Assembly (NCBI RefSeq): GCF_965638725.1
Contig: NC_134949.1
Coordinates: 121,891,794-121,955,793 of the forward strand
Length of the DNA: 64,000 nt
Direction of reading: 5' to 3'
DNA from: Aptenodytes patagonicus
Taxonomy: Eukaryota; Chordata; Aves; Sphenisciformes; Spheniscidae
Shown: one piece after another, positions 12,001 to 25,700 of the stretch
How the letters are laid out: each line of letters starts with the position of its first letter
Numbering within the stretch: the stretch's first letter is position 1
The notes under the pieces: generated by a model
Told to the model about the DNA's origin: nothing
Database searches by the model: none
The model's input: the letters and a program-made list of their open reading frames with translations, nothing else
Made by a program: the position numbers and the translations under genes

Positions 12001-15000
12001 ATGGTTAAAAAGACATCTTTTTGAGTTAGCATGCTTCACCTGGACATTGCACTCCCATAAATGCTATCAGGAGTGTGTGAGTGCCTCAGGCGGGTCAGTG
12101 AAGAGGCTGGGGGCTGAGCGTGTTCCCACTTGCTCTGGGCTCTGCACAGAGTCCCAAGCACCACTGAGGCTGTGGTGGCACACAGCGAGATCTGTCCAAC
12201 TGGCTGGGGGCAGAGGGAAAAGTGACAAACAGCAGCGAATTGGTAACGTCCGAAGTTGCCATGGGCATTGCTGTGATGAATGTGTTCCCATAAACTTGGC
12301 CATGACTCAAAGTCCAGCAGAGATGGGGCTTATATCCAGTGATACAGATGTTTCTTACGTGTTTATAGCCAAAAAGTTGTGAAGGAATGATTTCTCTCCT
12401 GTATAGAACAAAGTACAACTAAGTGTTCTCATTGCTGTATAGCTTCATACCATGTTTTCAAGCCTATCCTTTTTGCCCGTTGTTCTAGAAAGTACTGGAT
12501 GAATGCCAAAACCTGAGATCCTGCCAACTCCTTGTCAATAGTCGGGTTTTTGGACCTGATCTGTGTCCAGGGACCACTAAATTCCTCCTTGTCTCCTTTA
12601 AATGCAAACCTAGTAAGTAAATCACATCAGGCAAATGTGTTTTTGTGTGTGTTTCCTTGTTTGTTTTGGTTAAAATGCCACTGCACAAGGCTTTGCATAA
12701 ATCTATGTGAAGTTTTGAGACTCTTAGATTAATAGCAAATTGTTTTTTTCTGCTTTACCTTAGCTCTCCATTGTGTTTACAACTTCAGTGTGCTTGCTGC
12801 CAATTTAATGACCAGTGTAGTTTGGCAGAATCAGATGTCAGACATCAGGCTAGAAAGGAAGAATGTTTTGGAAATTATTTTTAAAGAGATGGCAATGATA
12901 ACGTCGTATTAGAAAGATAGAGCTGAACAGCAAAAACAGATGCTTGGGCTGAGGATCCAAATGATGAAGAAGATATCATAATAAGGAATATGCAAAAATG
13001 CTTAAGGAGGTAGGACCAAAACTTTCAAAGATCGTCTATTACTACCTCCCATTTATAGAAAAATGGCTGGAGGATACACATGCGTGGCTAACTTTATTAC
13101 AGAATTTCATTGTAGAATCACCTGTATTCTGTGCAGGTAACTGATGTTGATATATAAAGGGACAAATCCTGCCTCAAAGAGAATGCACTTTGTAAACATG
13201 AGAAAAGTGTAAGAAAGATTAAGACAATCATCATGAGATTTCATTTATTGTTTAATTGTTTTTCTTGTTGCTATTGTATATAAGAACAAGCCTCAGTAGC
13301 CCAGGGGGCTCAGCTTTTTTTGGCAGCTAATCCCCAGTGTGGCTGAAATGGGTCCCAAAGAAAATAGTTGAATGATGATTTATGGGTAGGTTCACCAGCC
13401 AGCTCAGAAATACCATCCCATGACTAAAGGAGAAAGCACAAAAGAGATTTTCTTTAATCAGAGCATTAAGATAGACATCATTGGTGGAATAGGAACAGGG
13501 GTGGCAAGCAAACTGAAGGGCCAATTTATGCAGAGTATTGAAGTCAGAACAGAGATATGGGAATGGAGTAGGCAGGTGCTACCTTTGGTAAAGCACTGAC
13601 ACAAGAACTCCCAGGGAGATTTACTGGGCCAATCATCAGGGGAAAAAAAAACTCTGAAATTTAACATTTTTATGATCTGTTTTATTATAGTTTAAAGATT
13701 TTTTCTTTTACATATTACGATTACTCCATTATTAATAGTAGATGGATTTGAATATCATAGTTGTCTCTATGTCATTCGAAATCTCTTTTTACTGATCAAA
13801 ATTGGATTGGGATCCTGTTTGTTACTTTTATAAGGTGCTTAATATTTTTCCCACTGGAAATGAGCTACTTTGAATATATAATATTCTCTGGAATTGGGAT
13901 TTTACAAAAGCTGGTGAAAAGTGTATTTAACAGCAAGTGCTGCCTTCAGAACTGAGGAATAGTCCAGTTCAGTGCAAATTACATGATTTCAGGTGACAGG
14001 AAATTTTTATTTGTAGGTAAGATACCAATATTGTTAGGCTTGGCTGTGGAAAACATCCTTACTCAGGAAATCACTTGAGTATAACTTTATTTTACAGTCT
14101 CCTTGCCTTCAAGTCGGCACTTAAGCAATTGCCTGAATCCCTTAGCTTTTCATCTATTTAGAAATACTGTATTTTCCTCTGTTGCTTTCTCTCTGCAGAG
14201 GTCTCTGTTGTATTCTTACCTTTGTCTTATACCACTTGCGGGTTTTTTTTCTGTTGTTTGTACTTCCATAGCCTCTCCAGCAACCACGGAGCGCAGCCGT
14301 ATAGACACAGAGCCCTGCTTTAGGCTGTCAGCCCTTGGGTCAGAGCCTCTATTTTCTTGGCATGATCCTCATGGGTGTACGGTATGGCAGGTGCTTCTGC
14401 AGAAGTAACAATCTGCAGCAGGTCAAGTATTTATTAAAATCGCTCTTTTTAGACTTAAAGTTGTGACTGCTGATGAGCTCGAATGGAAGAAACTGGACTA
14501 GTACCAAGAACATTAACCCATTTTTTTATCTGTTCTATTCTAAATGAAACAATAATGTTTTCTTTATTGAATAGATAGGAGGTTTTTCTCTCTCTAGTTC
14601 CCCTAGCACCAACACCCACACTCCACTCACAGGGATACCACTCAGTAACAATAAGGTTTCCCTTTTCTCCTGCTCAGCTCAGGAACCTCCTTTTCCTGTT
14701 TTCACATTTTTGAAGGACTGAAAAATGGAGCAGAATAAATTCTTTTCCCTGGCCTTATCTGCAGTAAAAAGGTTTGCCACCATACCTAGACCAGGAAGAC
14801 TTGAGCAGTAAAATGCTGCAAGCAGAGCGGCTGCTTGGGCCAGCAAGAGACCTCCTTGGCCAGATGGCAGATTTTAACCAGTTCCCTAGGAGGGATGAAC
14901 CATGCTGTCTGGAAGACGATCTCACTGGCTTCCCCACCTCTGTGCTGAGAGCGCTGCCAGTGTGCCTGCGCCAGCTGAGAAAGGGAGGGGGTGTATTTTT

Positions 15001-16669
15001 CTCAGGCTCCTGATTCACGTGGCTTTGTCAGGAAAAACTTTCAAATGAGCCCTTGCTGGATAGTTCACGCCCAGGGAAACCCACTGACCTTGGTAGAGCC
15101 ATGCAAACACAGCTGAGAGCACTGCCTGGCTCAGGATGCGTAGCCCGTCCCCGTGCCTTTGTGCCTCCCATTCTTCAGGGCTCGCTCAGTGCTGTACGCG
15201 GTGGCACGGGGTGATGCCAGCCATCCCCATGATTGATGAGTGGTCGGAGGCTCTCAGCACTCAGGCGGGCATCTGAAGTAGGCGTAGAATGCACCATTGT
15301 CCCGGGGAGAGACAAAAGGAAAGGATGAGGCTTCTCCTGCTGAGCTGTGGTGGAAAGCGAGCCAGGAAATCGGGTGGGAAGGGGGGAGGCTGTTCCACTG
15401 GGAGAGGAGATTGGCAAAAGTTAACTTTTAACAGCTCCTTTCAAAAAGGAGCCGGAGGCTTTAGATAGTCATATGGGAGCAATTCAGTTGGAGGAAACAC
15501 TCCGCTTTACTATTGGCTTTGTCTCTGGTTGTAATAGTGCCACATATCACTCGCAACAGAACTTGCAGAAAAGCTGTTTTCCGTCATGCTGCTATTTGCT
15601 GTTAACAGTCCAGCCGAGTAAATTGCCTCATGCTACCATACTGTTATTTGCTTCTATTTTAGCTGAATACAAAACCAAATCAGCATGTGAAAACCAGGAA
15701 CTGAAACTCCACTGTCAGGAGTCCAAGTTCCTTATCATCTACTCTGCCACCTATGGCAGATGGGCACACGAGGAGAACGTCTGCTCGACAGAAGTGGAGC
15801 GTGTCCCCCCCTTTGGTATGTTTTTACATTGTTGATAGACCTCCTCCAAGCGGGTGCACAGAGACGGGGAGAAAACTTCAGGTGCAAGAGCAATGGCATT
15901 TTGGAAGTGCCAGTGGTTAAAACATGAGAGAGGTATTTCTGAAACTCAAACAAATTGCCCAGTATGAGGGAGAAACATAGTGTAAGAAATGCAGCAAAGT
16001 AATACACTTTCATATAGTTAATCGGTCCTTAGTATGATTAACATGAAAAACTCTAGTTCTGTTGGCTATCTTGAACTTAGGTGACATACATACACTAAAT
16101 ATCAGCTGTTTGCCTCTCTCCTTCCTCCAACTTCTGACAATGAGTAGGCAACCCGAGCGTCACGACTCCTTGTCTTACTGTTACCTTCTTCTTTGGTCTC
16201 TGTTTCTGCCAGCTCTTCTTTGCCTTAAATGCAGACTGTAAGGATAGGGTCCATAGGTCAGGGTCTGTTGCTTTAGATGCTGTTGTATGACCAGACTCCA
16301 AGGCTGTGGTAGTATACTAGAAAACTAAATGTGCCTGGGACTTCTCTCTGGCACCAAGTCCAGCAAGCAGGAATGTCCTATGTATGTAGTACTAAACTCT
16401 TACCCTCCAAAGCAGGATGACTGCATGCAGACTGCTTCTAGGGGCTGCTCCCAAGCAGCGCTAGCTCCTCAGCTGTGATGGGGAGTTGTTGAGAGGGTGC
16501 TGTTGGCCCGGACCAGATGGGTTGTTGTGGTTTAACCTCAGTCGGCAACAGCACCACACAGCTGCTCGCTCACTTCCCCCCTGGTGGGATGGGGGAGAGA
16601 ATCGGAAGAGTAAAAGTGAGAAAACTTGTGGGTTGAGATAAAAACGGTTTAATAATTGAAATGAAATAA

Positions 16670-16721
<52 letters not shown>

Positions 16722-19700
16722 TAGAAAGCAAGTGATGCACAATGCAATTGCTCACCACCCATCGACCGATGCCCAGCCAGTCCCCGAGCAGCGGTCACTG
16801 CCCCCCGGCCAGCTTCCCCCAGTTTATGTACTGAGCATGACGTCACATGGTATGGAATGTCCCTTGGGCCAGTTTGGGTCAGCTGTCCTGGCTGTGCCCC
16901 CTCCCAGCTTCTGGTGCACCTCCAGCCTTCTCAGTCGGTAGAGCATGGGAAGCTGAAAAGGCCTTGACTTAGTGTAAGCACTACTTAGCAACAGCTAAAA
17001 CATCGGTGTGTTATCAACATTATTCTCATCCTAAATCCAAAACACAGCACTGTACCAGCTACTAGGAAGGAAATTAACTCTGTCCCAGCCGAAACCAGGA
17101 CACGGGTGCAGGGACCATACTTATCAGAATGGAGCACTGCGTTGCAGTGCCAGAAACATGCCCTCTCACTGCTGATTTACTAGTGCAGGTGCATCCTGAT
17201 ACATATATTAATATATTATTGTCACTATATTAGTAATTAATATATAAACAATATGTTAATGTTGCTATAATATTAGTATTACTTTGGACCATTCCCTTCT
17301 GAATAGGTAAAAGAACCCAAAACATCATAAGTAGTTGTATGGTCTACATCGATAACCAGTCATTGACTTCACTCTATAGTCTCAGCTGGTGTATGGTTAA
17401 TGAAGCATCTCTGAACATCAAGAAGAGATCAATAATTAGTCTTAAAAGCCATTTGTCTGGAAGCCAATGTTTCTATTTAGTTGCATAGATATTATTAAAA
17501 ATGTATTGGCTGCAAATTGTAATCTGTTCTTAGACAATCTATTTAAAATTGCCAGGTCTGTCTTTCAGACTGGCTATCTTGTGTGGTCCTTCACACAGAC
17601 TTTAGCTCTGCCTATCTGTTCTGTGGAGGAAACATTTTAGCAGGTTTCTGACAGACCCATACATCCTTCATGATGGTGGCGTTAGTGTATGACGCAAAGC
17701 AGAGCAGAGATAGCTCAGCTGATCGAGAAAGGCTGCCATCATACTTATTTCTTGCACTTCATTCACCTCTGAAAATCATTGACTTGCCTCTAATGTCAGC
17801 ACTTACAGTTCACAGATCAGAATACTGCAAACCCTTCTTACTGGATAAAGTTTCCCAGTATAAATAGAGAAAGAATTTGCAACAGCAACAAACTCTCTGC
17901 TGTGGCCCCCTGCATACGAGCACCTCTTGAGGAACACCCTGGCTGTTGCTGGTTTTGTCTTCTATAAAGCAACCTAAAACTGTGGTCATAGGAGAGAGCA
18001 TAAAACCTGAGACAAACACAAGGTAGATCTATAGAAGGTAGATCCTTGTATAGATTTTCCATTACTTATGAAAGTGCTTGGCCTCTTCCTGCATGGTACC
18101 AGTAACCCTCTGCAGTTGAGTATAATTTTCAAAAGCACCTATGTGGCTTGGGAGTACACATTCAGTTATCACAAAAGACTTAGCACTTAGGAGCCAAATC
18201 CAATTGACTCCAGATCTATCCATCCCGAGCTTAAATCTTATTTATGTGGTTATTTAAGCACATGCAGATGTGAGTGGGTGCATGATTAGACTTTTTTTTA
18301 AGGTCTGTGTACCTTTCTGTCAGGGAAAGCAACGGTAATTTAAATGTCAACGTGATTTTAACAATTTGAGACAATTTAGAAAACTTACTTCAGCTGCTCT
18401 TCATTCCTGAATCAGAGCCCACGTACTTGTATATATACGTTTGCACCAAAAGCTAAATCTGCTCCAACACACATCCATTGTTGTTTCTAGTCATGTTTGT
18501 GCATCTCAGCCTAAAGGCAGTGCTTGAGCCTTTACATTGCTTTCACTGCATCACAGGGAAACTGTGAGGCCTTTTTTTAGTACTATGCAGAAGAGAAGTC
18601 ATTTGTAGGTCCTAACGACAAGTATAGGAAGTCTCTGCTGAGCTCAAGAGGTTTGCATCTATCCATACTTGATATGGACCTGCTAGGAGTACAGGGTATT
18701 GAATTAATTAGATACTTCTCTAGATTTGGTGACCTCATGTTACATGTAATGTAGCTGATAAGCAATTAATGACAAACAGCAGCTTTGGACTGAGACAGAT
18801 GTATTCTGAACTATCGCTTTTCTCTGAACAGTCTATCAAATCAGCTGACAGATTTTCGGAGCTTTGCTTCAAAGGGAACACAGGAAAACAAAATTTCTTT
18901 AGCACAAAGGCTGTTCTCCATATAGGAAATAGAGTATATTTCTCTGGTATTGGTGATATCTGCGTGGCCTCGGAGCACTTATAGGATCCTGAGCCTCAGC
19001 TCAACATTTAGCATGACTGCCTCCTCTTGGAACTAGTTTTCTGAAACAGTTTAATAATGTAAATTAGGTGCCATTTTCAGTACAGAGGAGGAAGAAGAGC
19101 AATGGCATCATGGTGTCATCCCTGCTAGATAAAGCCTTTACAGTAGAGTTGTCCTCTGGTCTGGTTAAGTCTTGCTTACCCTAGGCAATGGAACAGCTTT
19201 AGCACGAGGCAAAGTGAACTGAAAAGCCCACACACGATGGGTTATGGGAAACATACATTCAAGTCCCCGTTCTGATTCAGATAAAGAGAAGATTTGAATC
19301 TGGGTAAAGATTTGAACTATTGAGTACAAGAAACTCTTTTAACGTGTACCATAGCTGATAAGACAGCCCTACTTCAGTCCCAAGACTTATACCTAATTAT
19401 ATGTGTAACTTGCACCTTTCATTTCAAAACGTCTCTTGCCTTTGTTAAAAATGACCAGAAACAAAAAGCTATGCTTAGAACAACTCATCTTGCTCGATGC
19501 AGTTTGGGGGAGAGGGAGGATTTGTCAAAGAATGTGAAATGTAAATATGAAAATAAGATCACTATAAAACATTTTTCCTGTTTTTTATCACTTTCACCAT
19601 CAAACTGAAATACGGTATTTTTACACGTCTCTGGTCTTGCTCTCTGACTTGTCATCAGGGCCATGCATTCCTTCCGTTTCCCACTTCAAAGAACAGTGCG

Positions 19701-22700
19701 TAAAATCTTGTCTCCAGGCATTTCAGGATATTTTGCCTTCAGGAAAAGTTTCTTCTGCAAAGCTAGCTCCTGCCATAGGTAGCGGAGTTCATTGAAGCAC
19801 AGGGAATTATTTCCATTACAAGATCTCTGGATCATTGCAGGAAAATAAAAAACTTCAAGCAGTGTCCTGCTTCTGCAGGTGTTCAAACGACTGGCACGGT
19901 TAAGACTGTACAGAATTTACAGAAAGTAACTTCCCTGTTTTACTAAGATTATCAAAAACTTCACAAGAAAACTGAAACTTTTTTGGGTGCAGTTTTGTAG
20001 CAGATGGTTCTGCTTAGAGGAATCTATTGTGCCCAGCACCAAAGCAGGAAACCGTAGCAGTTTGTTCCTGTGTGAGTTGTTGCCTTTTCTGACATACTAC
20101 CTCTTTTATATTTGTACTAACATGTGCATGAGGAAAGACAAAATTTATTGGCCGAAAGAAGTTAAAGAGTTGTGCCAGAACAGGTTACCATAGAGAGTAC
20201 AAGGAAGATTCAGGTCAACAAACACTTCTCAAATCATAAACTACTCTTGTTTAAACATGAAAAGTTCTTGAAGGAAGGCTTGGTAGTGGGTTGCCTCTAG
20301 CTGCAACTTGCAAGCTGGAAGACTAAAATGTCCTTCCCAGAAATTGCACCTGGATGTGCATTGGCTGGTCAGATGTGCATTCCCTTGAGCCCTAATTGAC
20401 CAGCAGAGCCCTGAATTGCATATCTTCATTGCTGGAAGGTAGGGTCCTTTCCAGCACAGCCCTCTCTTTTACCTGTTCCCACTTTTGGGAGGTTGAGAGG
20501 GGAGGTGGAGAATTCAGGCACTCTCGTCACAGCTTGCACCATGGCATGCCATACCCTCAGGCTGGGTTTTGTCCTAATCCCCTCTTCCCAGTGAAATGGC
20601 ATTCAGCTAAGAAGAAGGGGTGTTAGCAAGGCAAGAAAGAGAGATTTTCAAAATCCTGTTCCTTCCAGCCCAGCAAGGCGTCATGATTTTGTTATGTAAC
20701 AGTATTTTGTGATACTGCGATTCCTTTTTTTTCTTTTTTCTTTTTATTTTTTGGTATCAGTGCTGTGGACAATTCAAAGGACCTACATCTCTTATTCACT
20801 AACAGTGATTGAAAAGCTTTTGGTTTCTTTCTCTTACTAAGAGATGTATATTCCTCCTAGCGTGAGCCAGGCCTTTGTATAAGTCTCTTGAGAGCAGATG
20901 TAAATGAAGTAAAGGTACAAACAGCTATAGGCAGATCTGGAAATGCTTGCACACTGAACTTATTAGGTTCATGCTATCTATAGACTTCTAGGTGCCATGA
21001 AGTGCAAACCATGTAAGTTGGCCAAAATTTAGGAAATGCCGGGTATTGAAGCACAGACATTTCAAGGAGCACTTAGAAACAGAATTAACAGAAATGAACA
21101 GAAACACTGAGCCCAGTCCTCTGCTGGGGGAAGAAGCAAGAGCTTGTAGCTCAGAGCTGCTACAGAGAAGGTGACTAAGTCCTTTCTAAACTGCAAGCAT
21201 CACTGGTTCAAGGCCTGGGTATGCCCTTCTATTCCTGAGCATCATCTGCTTAGCATATATTTACTAGCTAACTATGGGGCTGATTTCAAACACAAGCCCC
21301 ATGGGCAGACATGCAAGTGGCAGGCTCCTGAACGGAAGAAACTTGAGGCTGCAGAGCAGTTATTTTACTAATGCAGCATAGGACCTCTTACAGGGACACC
21401 ATGAAAGAGCAAATGTGCTCCAGCTGTGAAGGCAGAGGGATGGTGTGAGCAGGGTAGGTGCAGAGGCACTGTTCCGTAGCAGGACCAGGGCTCAAGGATG
21501 TGGGGTAGGTTGACATCTCCCTTTGCAGCTTCTGCCGCTAGTGCCTTGCCACTTTGGTTGTGGAAGACAAGTCAACTGAATTTTATGGGTGCAAAAGTAA
21601 GGATAAAATTGTTCAATTTTGCTTCCACCACAGAAATCCTTAAGTCAACTCTCTATGTGCAGGCATCAGATATGAAACGTTCCTTGTCCATGTCAGCCTG
21701 AGCAAGCTGGGAAGCTTAGTAGGTGTTTTGGGCCCCAAAAGGTGCCAGTAGGAACCATTGCACCCCTTGGCCCCAAGAAATCTTGTCAAGACAAAGCTCC
21801 CCAAAAAGAAAAGGCGTTCAAAGCATTGGCAGGATGGGAAGCGGTTGTTTGAAGGGAAGAAGAGAGCAGCCACCATTTTTAGAGTCCAGTTAACTTTCTG
21901 CCGAGATGGACCGGCTGTTTGAAGTTGCTTGAAGCACGCTCAGACGCACATCACTTCATCCATTAATGTTTTCTTTACTAGCAATTCAGGGGTTTTCTTG
22001 TGTATAGTCTTTTCTAGCTTAGATTTTTGAACTGTTTGGAAAAGTACACTTGGCACTCGAGTCTAAAATAAGCCAAGGAACTCCTGCCTGTGTACATGCA
22101 GACCCAAATGGTGCAAAACAAAGCAACGAGCATTTGAGCAGAGGGAGTCTGGTTCCTGCTGCCGCCAGCGAGTGGGGAGCTCCACTTGTCTCTTGCCCTC
22201 GGTGTTCGTGCTGGCAGATGGATCCTCCACTCTCTGCATATGCATGTGCAAGAAGGAGAGAAAGACTGGAGGGGGGGTTGTGCGAAATACCTACAGACTG
22301 AATTCTGAACTCAGAGCCGCTTGTAAATAAAACCAAGCAATGGGCTAATCTCATGCAGGCTACAAGGGCCTCACAACAGGCACCACAGCGAGAGGGGGAG
22401 AGAGGGTGCAGCTTTTCAGAAAGCCTTGGTGCTGTATTCACTTCTCAGGAGCGGCCAGTGCCGGCAGTAAGTAGTATTTTTAGCATATCATACTGCCTTG
22501 TTTGCTGACAATACTTGGACCTGGAATATAAAGGTATCAGCAACACTTTTCGTAAGTGCTGTTGATCACATTGTGTGTTTTTGCTAGAATCAGTGGTTCA
22601 AATGGCCCTTTTCTGATGCATAGGCAGGACCCTGTGTGCCATGCTCTTGCATAAATTACCATATTATTATGGTAACTTTCTTTAGGAGTCTGCAGCCTTA

Positions 22701-25700
22701 GCTTGCTCCGAACTCCATAGTTTCCCCTTGTCAGTTCTTATCCCCAGAGCTGATACTTGGGCTCCACAAAGCACAAGCCATCCCGATTTGGTAGTGTGAA
22801 ATCTTTGCTTTCAGTTGATTTTAAAAGCAAGCTCCTTATTCTTTTGCGGGTAGGCACAGCCCAGAAAGCATAAAGCAGCATAAGCCAGCAGTTCGGGATG
22901 AAAGCAAGAAGCAGCTGGGCTCCAGTACTGGAGTGACAAATTGTGGAGGGGTTTCTTTTTTGGGTGCCCTGGTCCTTCACCAGCAGGTTACGTTTTACGT
23001 CATGTGGATCTACATTTGAGAGATAGCCCCTACCCACCGTGTCTTGAGGCTCGCCCTGTGCGCAGTGATGTGAGAGAAGACAGCAGTTAGCAACATTTGG
23101 AGAGGGTGTGACAGGACGCTGTTGCCAGAGCTTGGCACAAGACGCTCAGGCCAGCTCTGGCTGCTCCATCACCTGCAGGTCTTGTGTGGCAGGGTGGAAA
23201 GAAAGGGAGGGAAAGCTCTTACTGTCTGAATTGAGAGAAGCTTTAAGAAACCAGAAGACAAATTGCTTCTCATTAAAGCCTGCATGATTTATGGCATGTC
23301 ATTTGCATGCCAAAACTTTCCTAAACAAAGCTAATTAGGGAGCTGAAAGAGCCTTTCCTCCAGAAACAAGGCTGTCTACTCTAACTGTTAAATAGCTGCA
23401 GTCAGATTTGATAGTTCATTACTGAATTAAGAACCTCTGCTTGACACCTGTATCTCCATGCCATCTATGTAAGTGTCTGTTTCAAAAGATCCACCGGCAG
23501 TCTTGGTGTGTAGCAGGCAACTGTGGGATAAAGGCGTGAAGAATGGAGTGTTTTCCCAGCCACACATTGCTGCCTTTTCCACCGCTGCTGATGGATGCCA
23601 CCAGCCTTCTAGCATGCCGGGAACGTGCCTTTCAAGAGGCAGTTTATTTTAAACGTATGGTACCAGTTTAGCAAGCCCCATAAACATATGTGTAGCTCAA
23701 ACATTACTTAGATATTCAGAAAGAAGACACATTGCATATTTATGTTCATCTCCTGATTTGTGATTTCTTCGGGACCGTTCAGTGGGACTATTCACTCATT
23801 TACTCAAAATGCAGCACTGACTGAATCCTCTCCTCGTTCAGACACTGCAGTAAGGTGTTTGACCAGAAGGAAGATAAGTTATTCCCAGCGCAAGTTCTGC
23901 CTTGCTGCAGCTGGATTGCTATTAGACCCCAAGCAAGTTTGATTGAAACTAGCTTGAACGTCCCTTTGGCACACACTGATTCCTCTGACTTCGGTGCAGA
24001 TACACTTCTGTAATGTCTGCTTGTGGGACATTGCACAGACAAAGATGCAGCCGTTGAAAAAGTGGCCTGGTACCGAGTACACAGAATTCCTCCGAGCTGA
24101 ACTCATTGCTCAGCTGCCGGGAGAGCTAGTGGGGAGATAGCAAGGACGCACGTAAACCAGAGAGAAAAAAACTGAACGTTTTTTGACTGAATCACTAAAA
24201 GCCTAAGTCTTGTTAGACCACAGGAAGCTGTTAAAGAGGGGGTTTTTGTTATAGGTCTTTCCAGTTAACTTCTGTGCTGTCTTGCAAAAGCAAGCCAGCC
24301 TTGGTTTGCATTTACTCACCTGTGACACCAGGCAAGCCTTGGGAAGTTCTCCAAAAACTGGCCTGCCAAGAACCTGCAGGCATATGGCAACTGGCTCCTC
24401 AGGTAGAAGAGCCAAATCCAACATGAATATAGACGATAAGGAGCTATTAACTCCCACAGAAACATGAGCAAACATCTACCAAAGGCAAAATGAAACATGT
24501 ACTTACTGTATCACTGAATTTGTAGAAAACCATCAGCACAACAGCCTCCTGTTTTTTAAGACACTGTGAGCAGCTCGTAGGGCAGGAAATTCTGTAGAAA
24601 ACATAATTCAGTTTGCCAGATTGCTGTTGTGCTTCCAATCCATTCATTTATGAATCATCTGATAATTCCTCCTGATATTCTTCAGTTGTTTTCGTACTTG
24701 CCAAAATAAGCTACTTGGCTGCCTAAAATGTCCACCCAAATACATCCTTGCTCATCTAAAATTGTCAGGGAGGGAGACTAAAATGGATGAGTTACTTAAT
24801 CAGAACTATCCGATGTTTTAGTTCAGCCTTCCCTGCCTGCCCAGCAGCCTCCCAGGACACATGGGCATTAGGTTTTTAGGTCTCTGAAAAGACAAAGAAA
24901 GAGTTGCTCTCCTAAAAATCCATCTCCAAAGGTAACCCACGAGCCCTTTGCTAAACAAATCAGCCCAGTATCTCCCGCTGGCTCCGCTCAAGTACATGAC
25001 TTACTTAGTGCTGGCGTCAGGGGATTAACTCTAAAAATCACAAATCTGCCCCATTTTCACATGTTAAAGGTGAATCTTCTTTGTCAAGAACTCCAGTCTC
25101 AAACCTGCCTTTTCTTTCCAAACAAGACTGATTTGGGGAACCTTTGGAGCGTCTTTGTGAGCACTATTTCTCCTTCCTCTGAAGAGGCACAAATGAGCTT
25201 CAGCAGTTGGAAGGTGACAAGGTGCCATCCTTATCTGAGTTTTGCTGTAGGAAGAAGGACTGGTTTAATGCCCAGAAAAATATGTTTTCAGACCTCTAGA
25301 GTGTCCCTACCTCGGAATACTATAGTGAGAAATACCTGTCATCCACAGAAAGTCACAAAATGCATGAGGTAATGCTGACTGGAAGCAGACAGCTTCAGAA
25401 AAGTATTACTTAACTCCAGACTTCTTGTTTCTGTTTAGAAACCAAAACTAAGGGGTGTTTTTGCTTTGTGGCTTGGAGTTTAGCACACGTGGATACCGGG
25501 GATTTAATCACATCTAGAGACATTCTTTCTTTTTTTAAAGCAGATCTTTTAAAGTTTGTCTGACACACACTTTCCCACTCAAATAATTTCAGCTTCAGTG
25601 TAAAATCCTGCTAATCAAGTTTTATTATTTTATAAATTGTGGCAGAAGGCGTAAGACTTGAATAAAGAAATCCCAACTCCAAGCATAGATGTTAGCAAGG

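Larger units (their letters stand above)
16523..17102 (-). mobile_element. Solo LTR of an avian endogenous retrovirus (ERVL-like)
   Basis: A 580-bp unit with ends read on the + strand as TGTTGTGG ... CAGGACA, inverted termini typical of LTRs. The direct-repeat flanks TGGGT / CGGGT fit a 5-bp target-site duplication with one change. I recognise the sequence as a common avian solo LTR. The sense strand is minus: on it are a perfect CRE (16838-16845), a TATA-like TACATAAA (16823-16830) and an ATTAAA poly(A)-type hexamer (16648-16653). A pure AAT array lies between the TATA and poly(A) elements. No internal retroviral genes adjoin it, so it is the relic of LTR-LTR recombination. Family assignment (ERVL versus another avian ERV class) is from memory. 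Confidence 0.85.

Noticed and set aside
16461..16846. ORFs with poly-Tyr, poly-Leu and poly-Ile runs on the minus strand
   Set aside because: These are the three readings of the AAT microsatellite inside the LTR and are not proteins.
17200..17280. AT-rich palindromic stretch as a replication origin or matrix attachment site
   Set aside because: Low-complexity AT sequence alone is not evidence for either.
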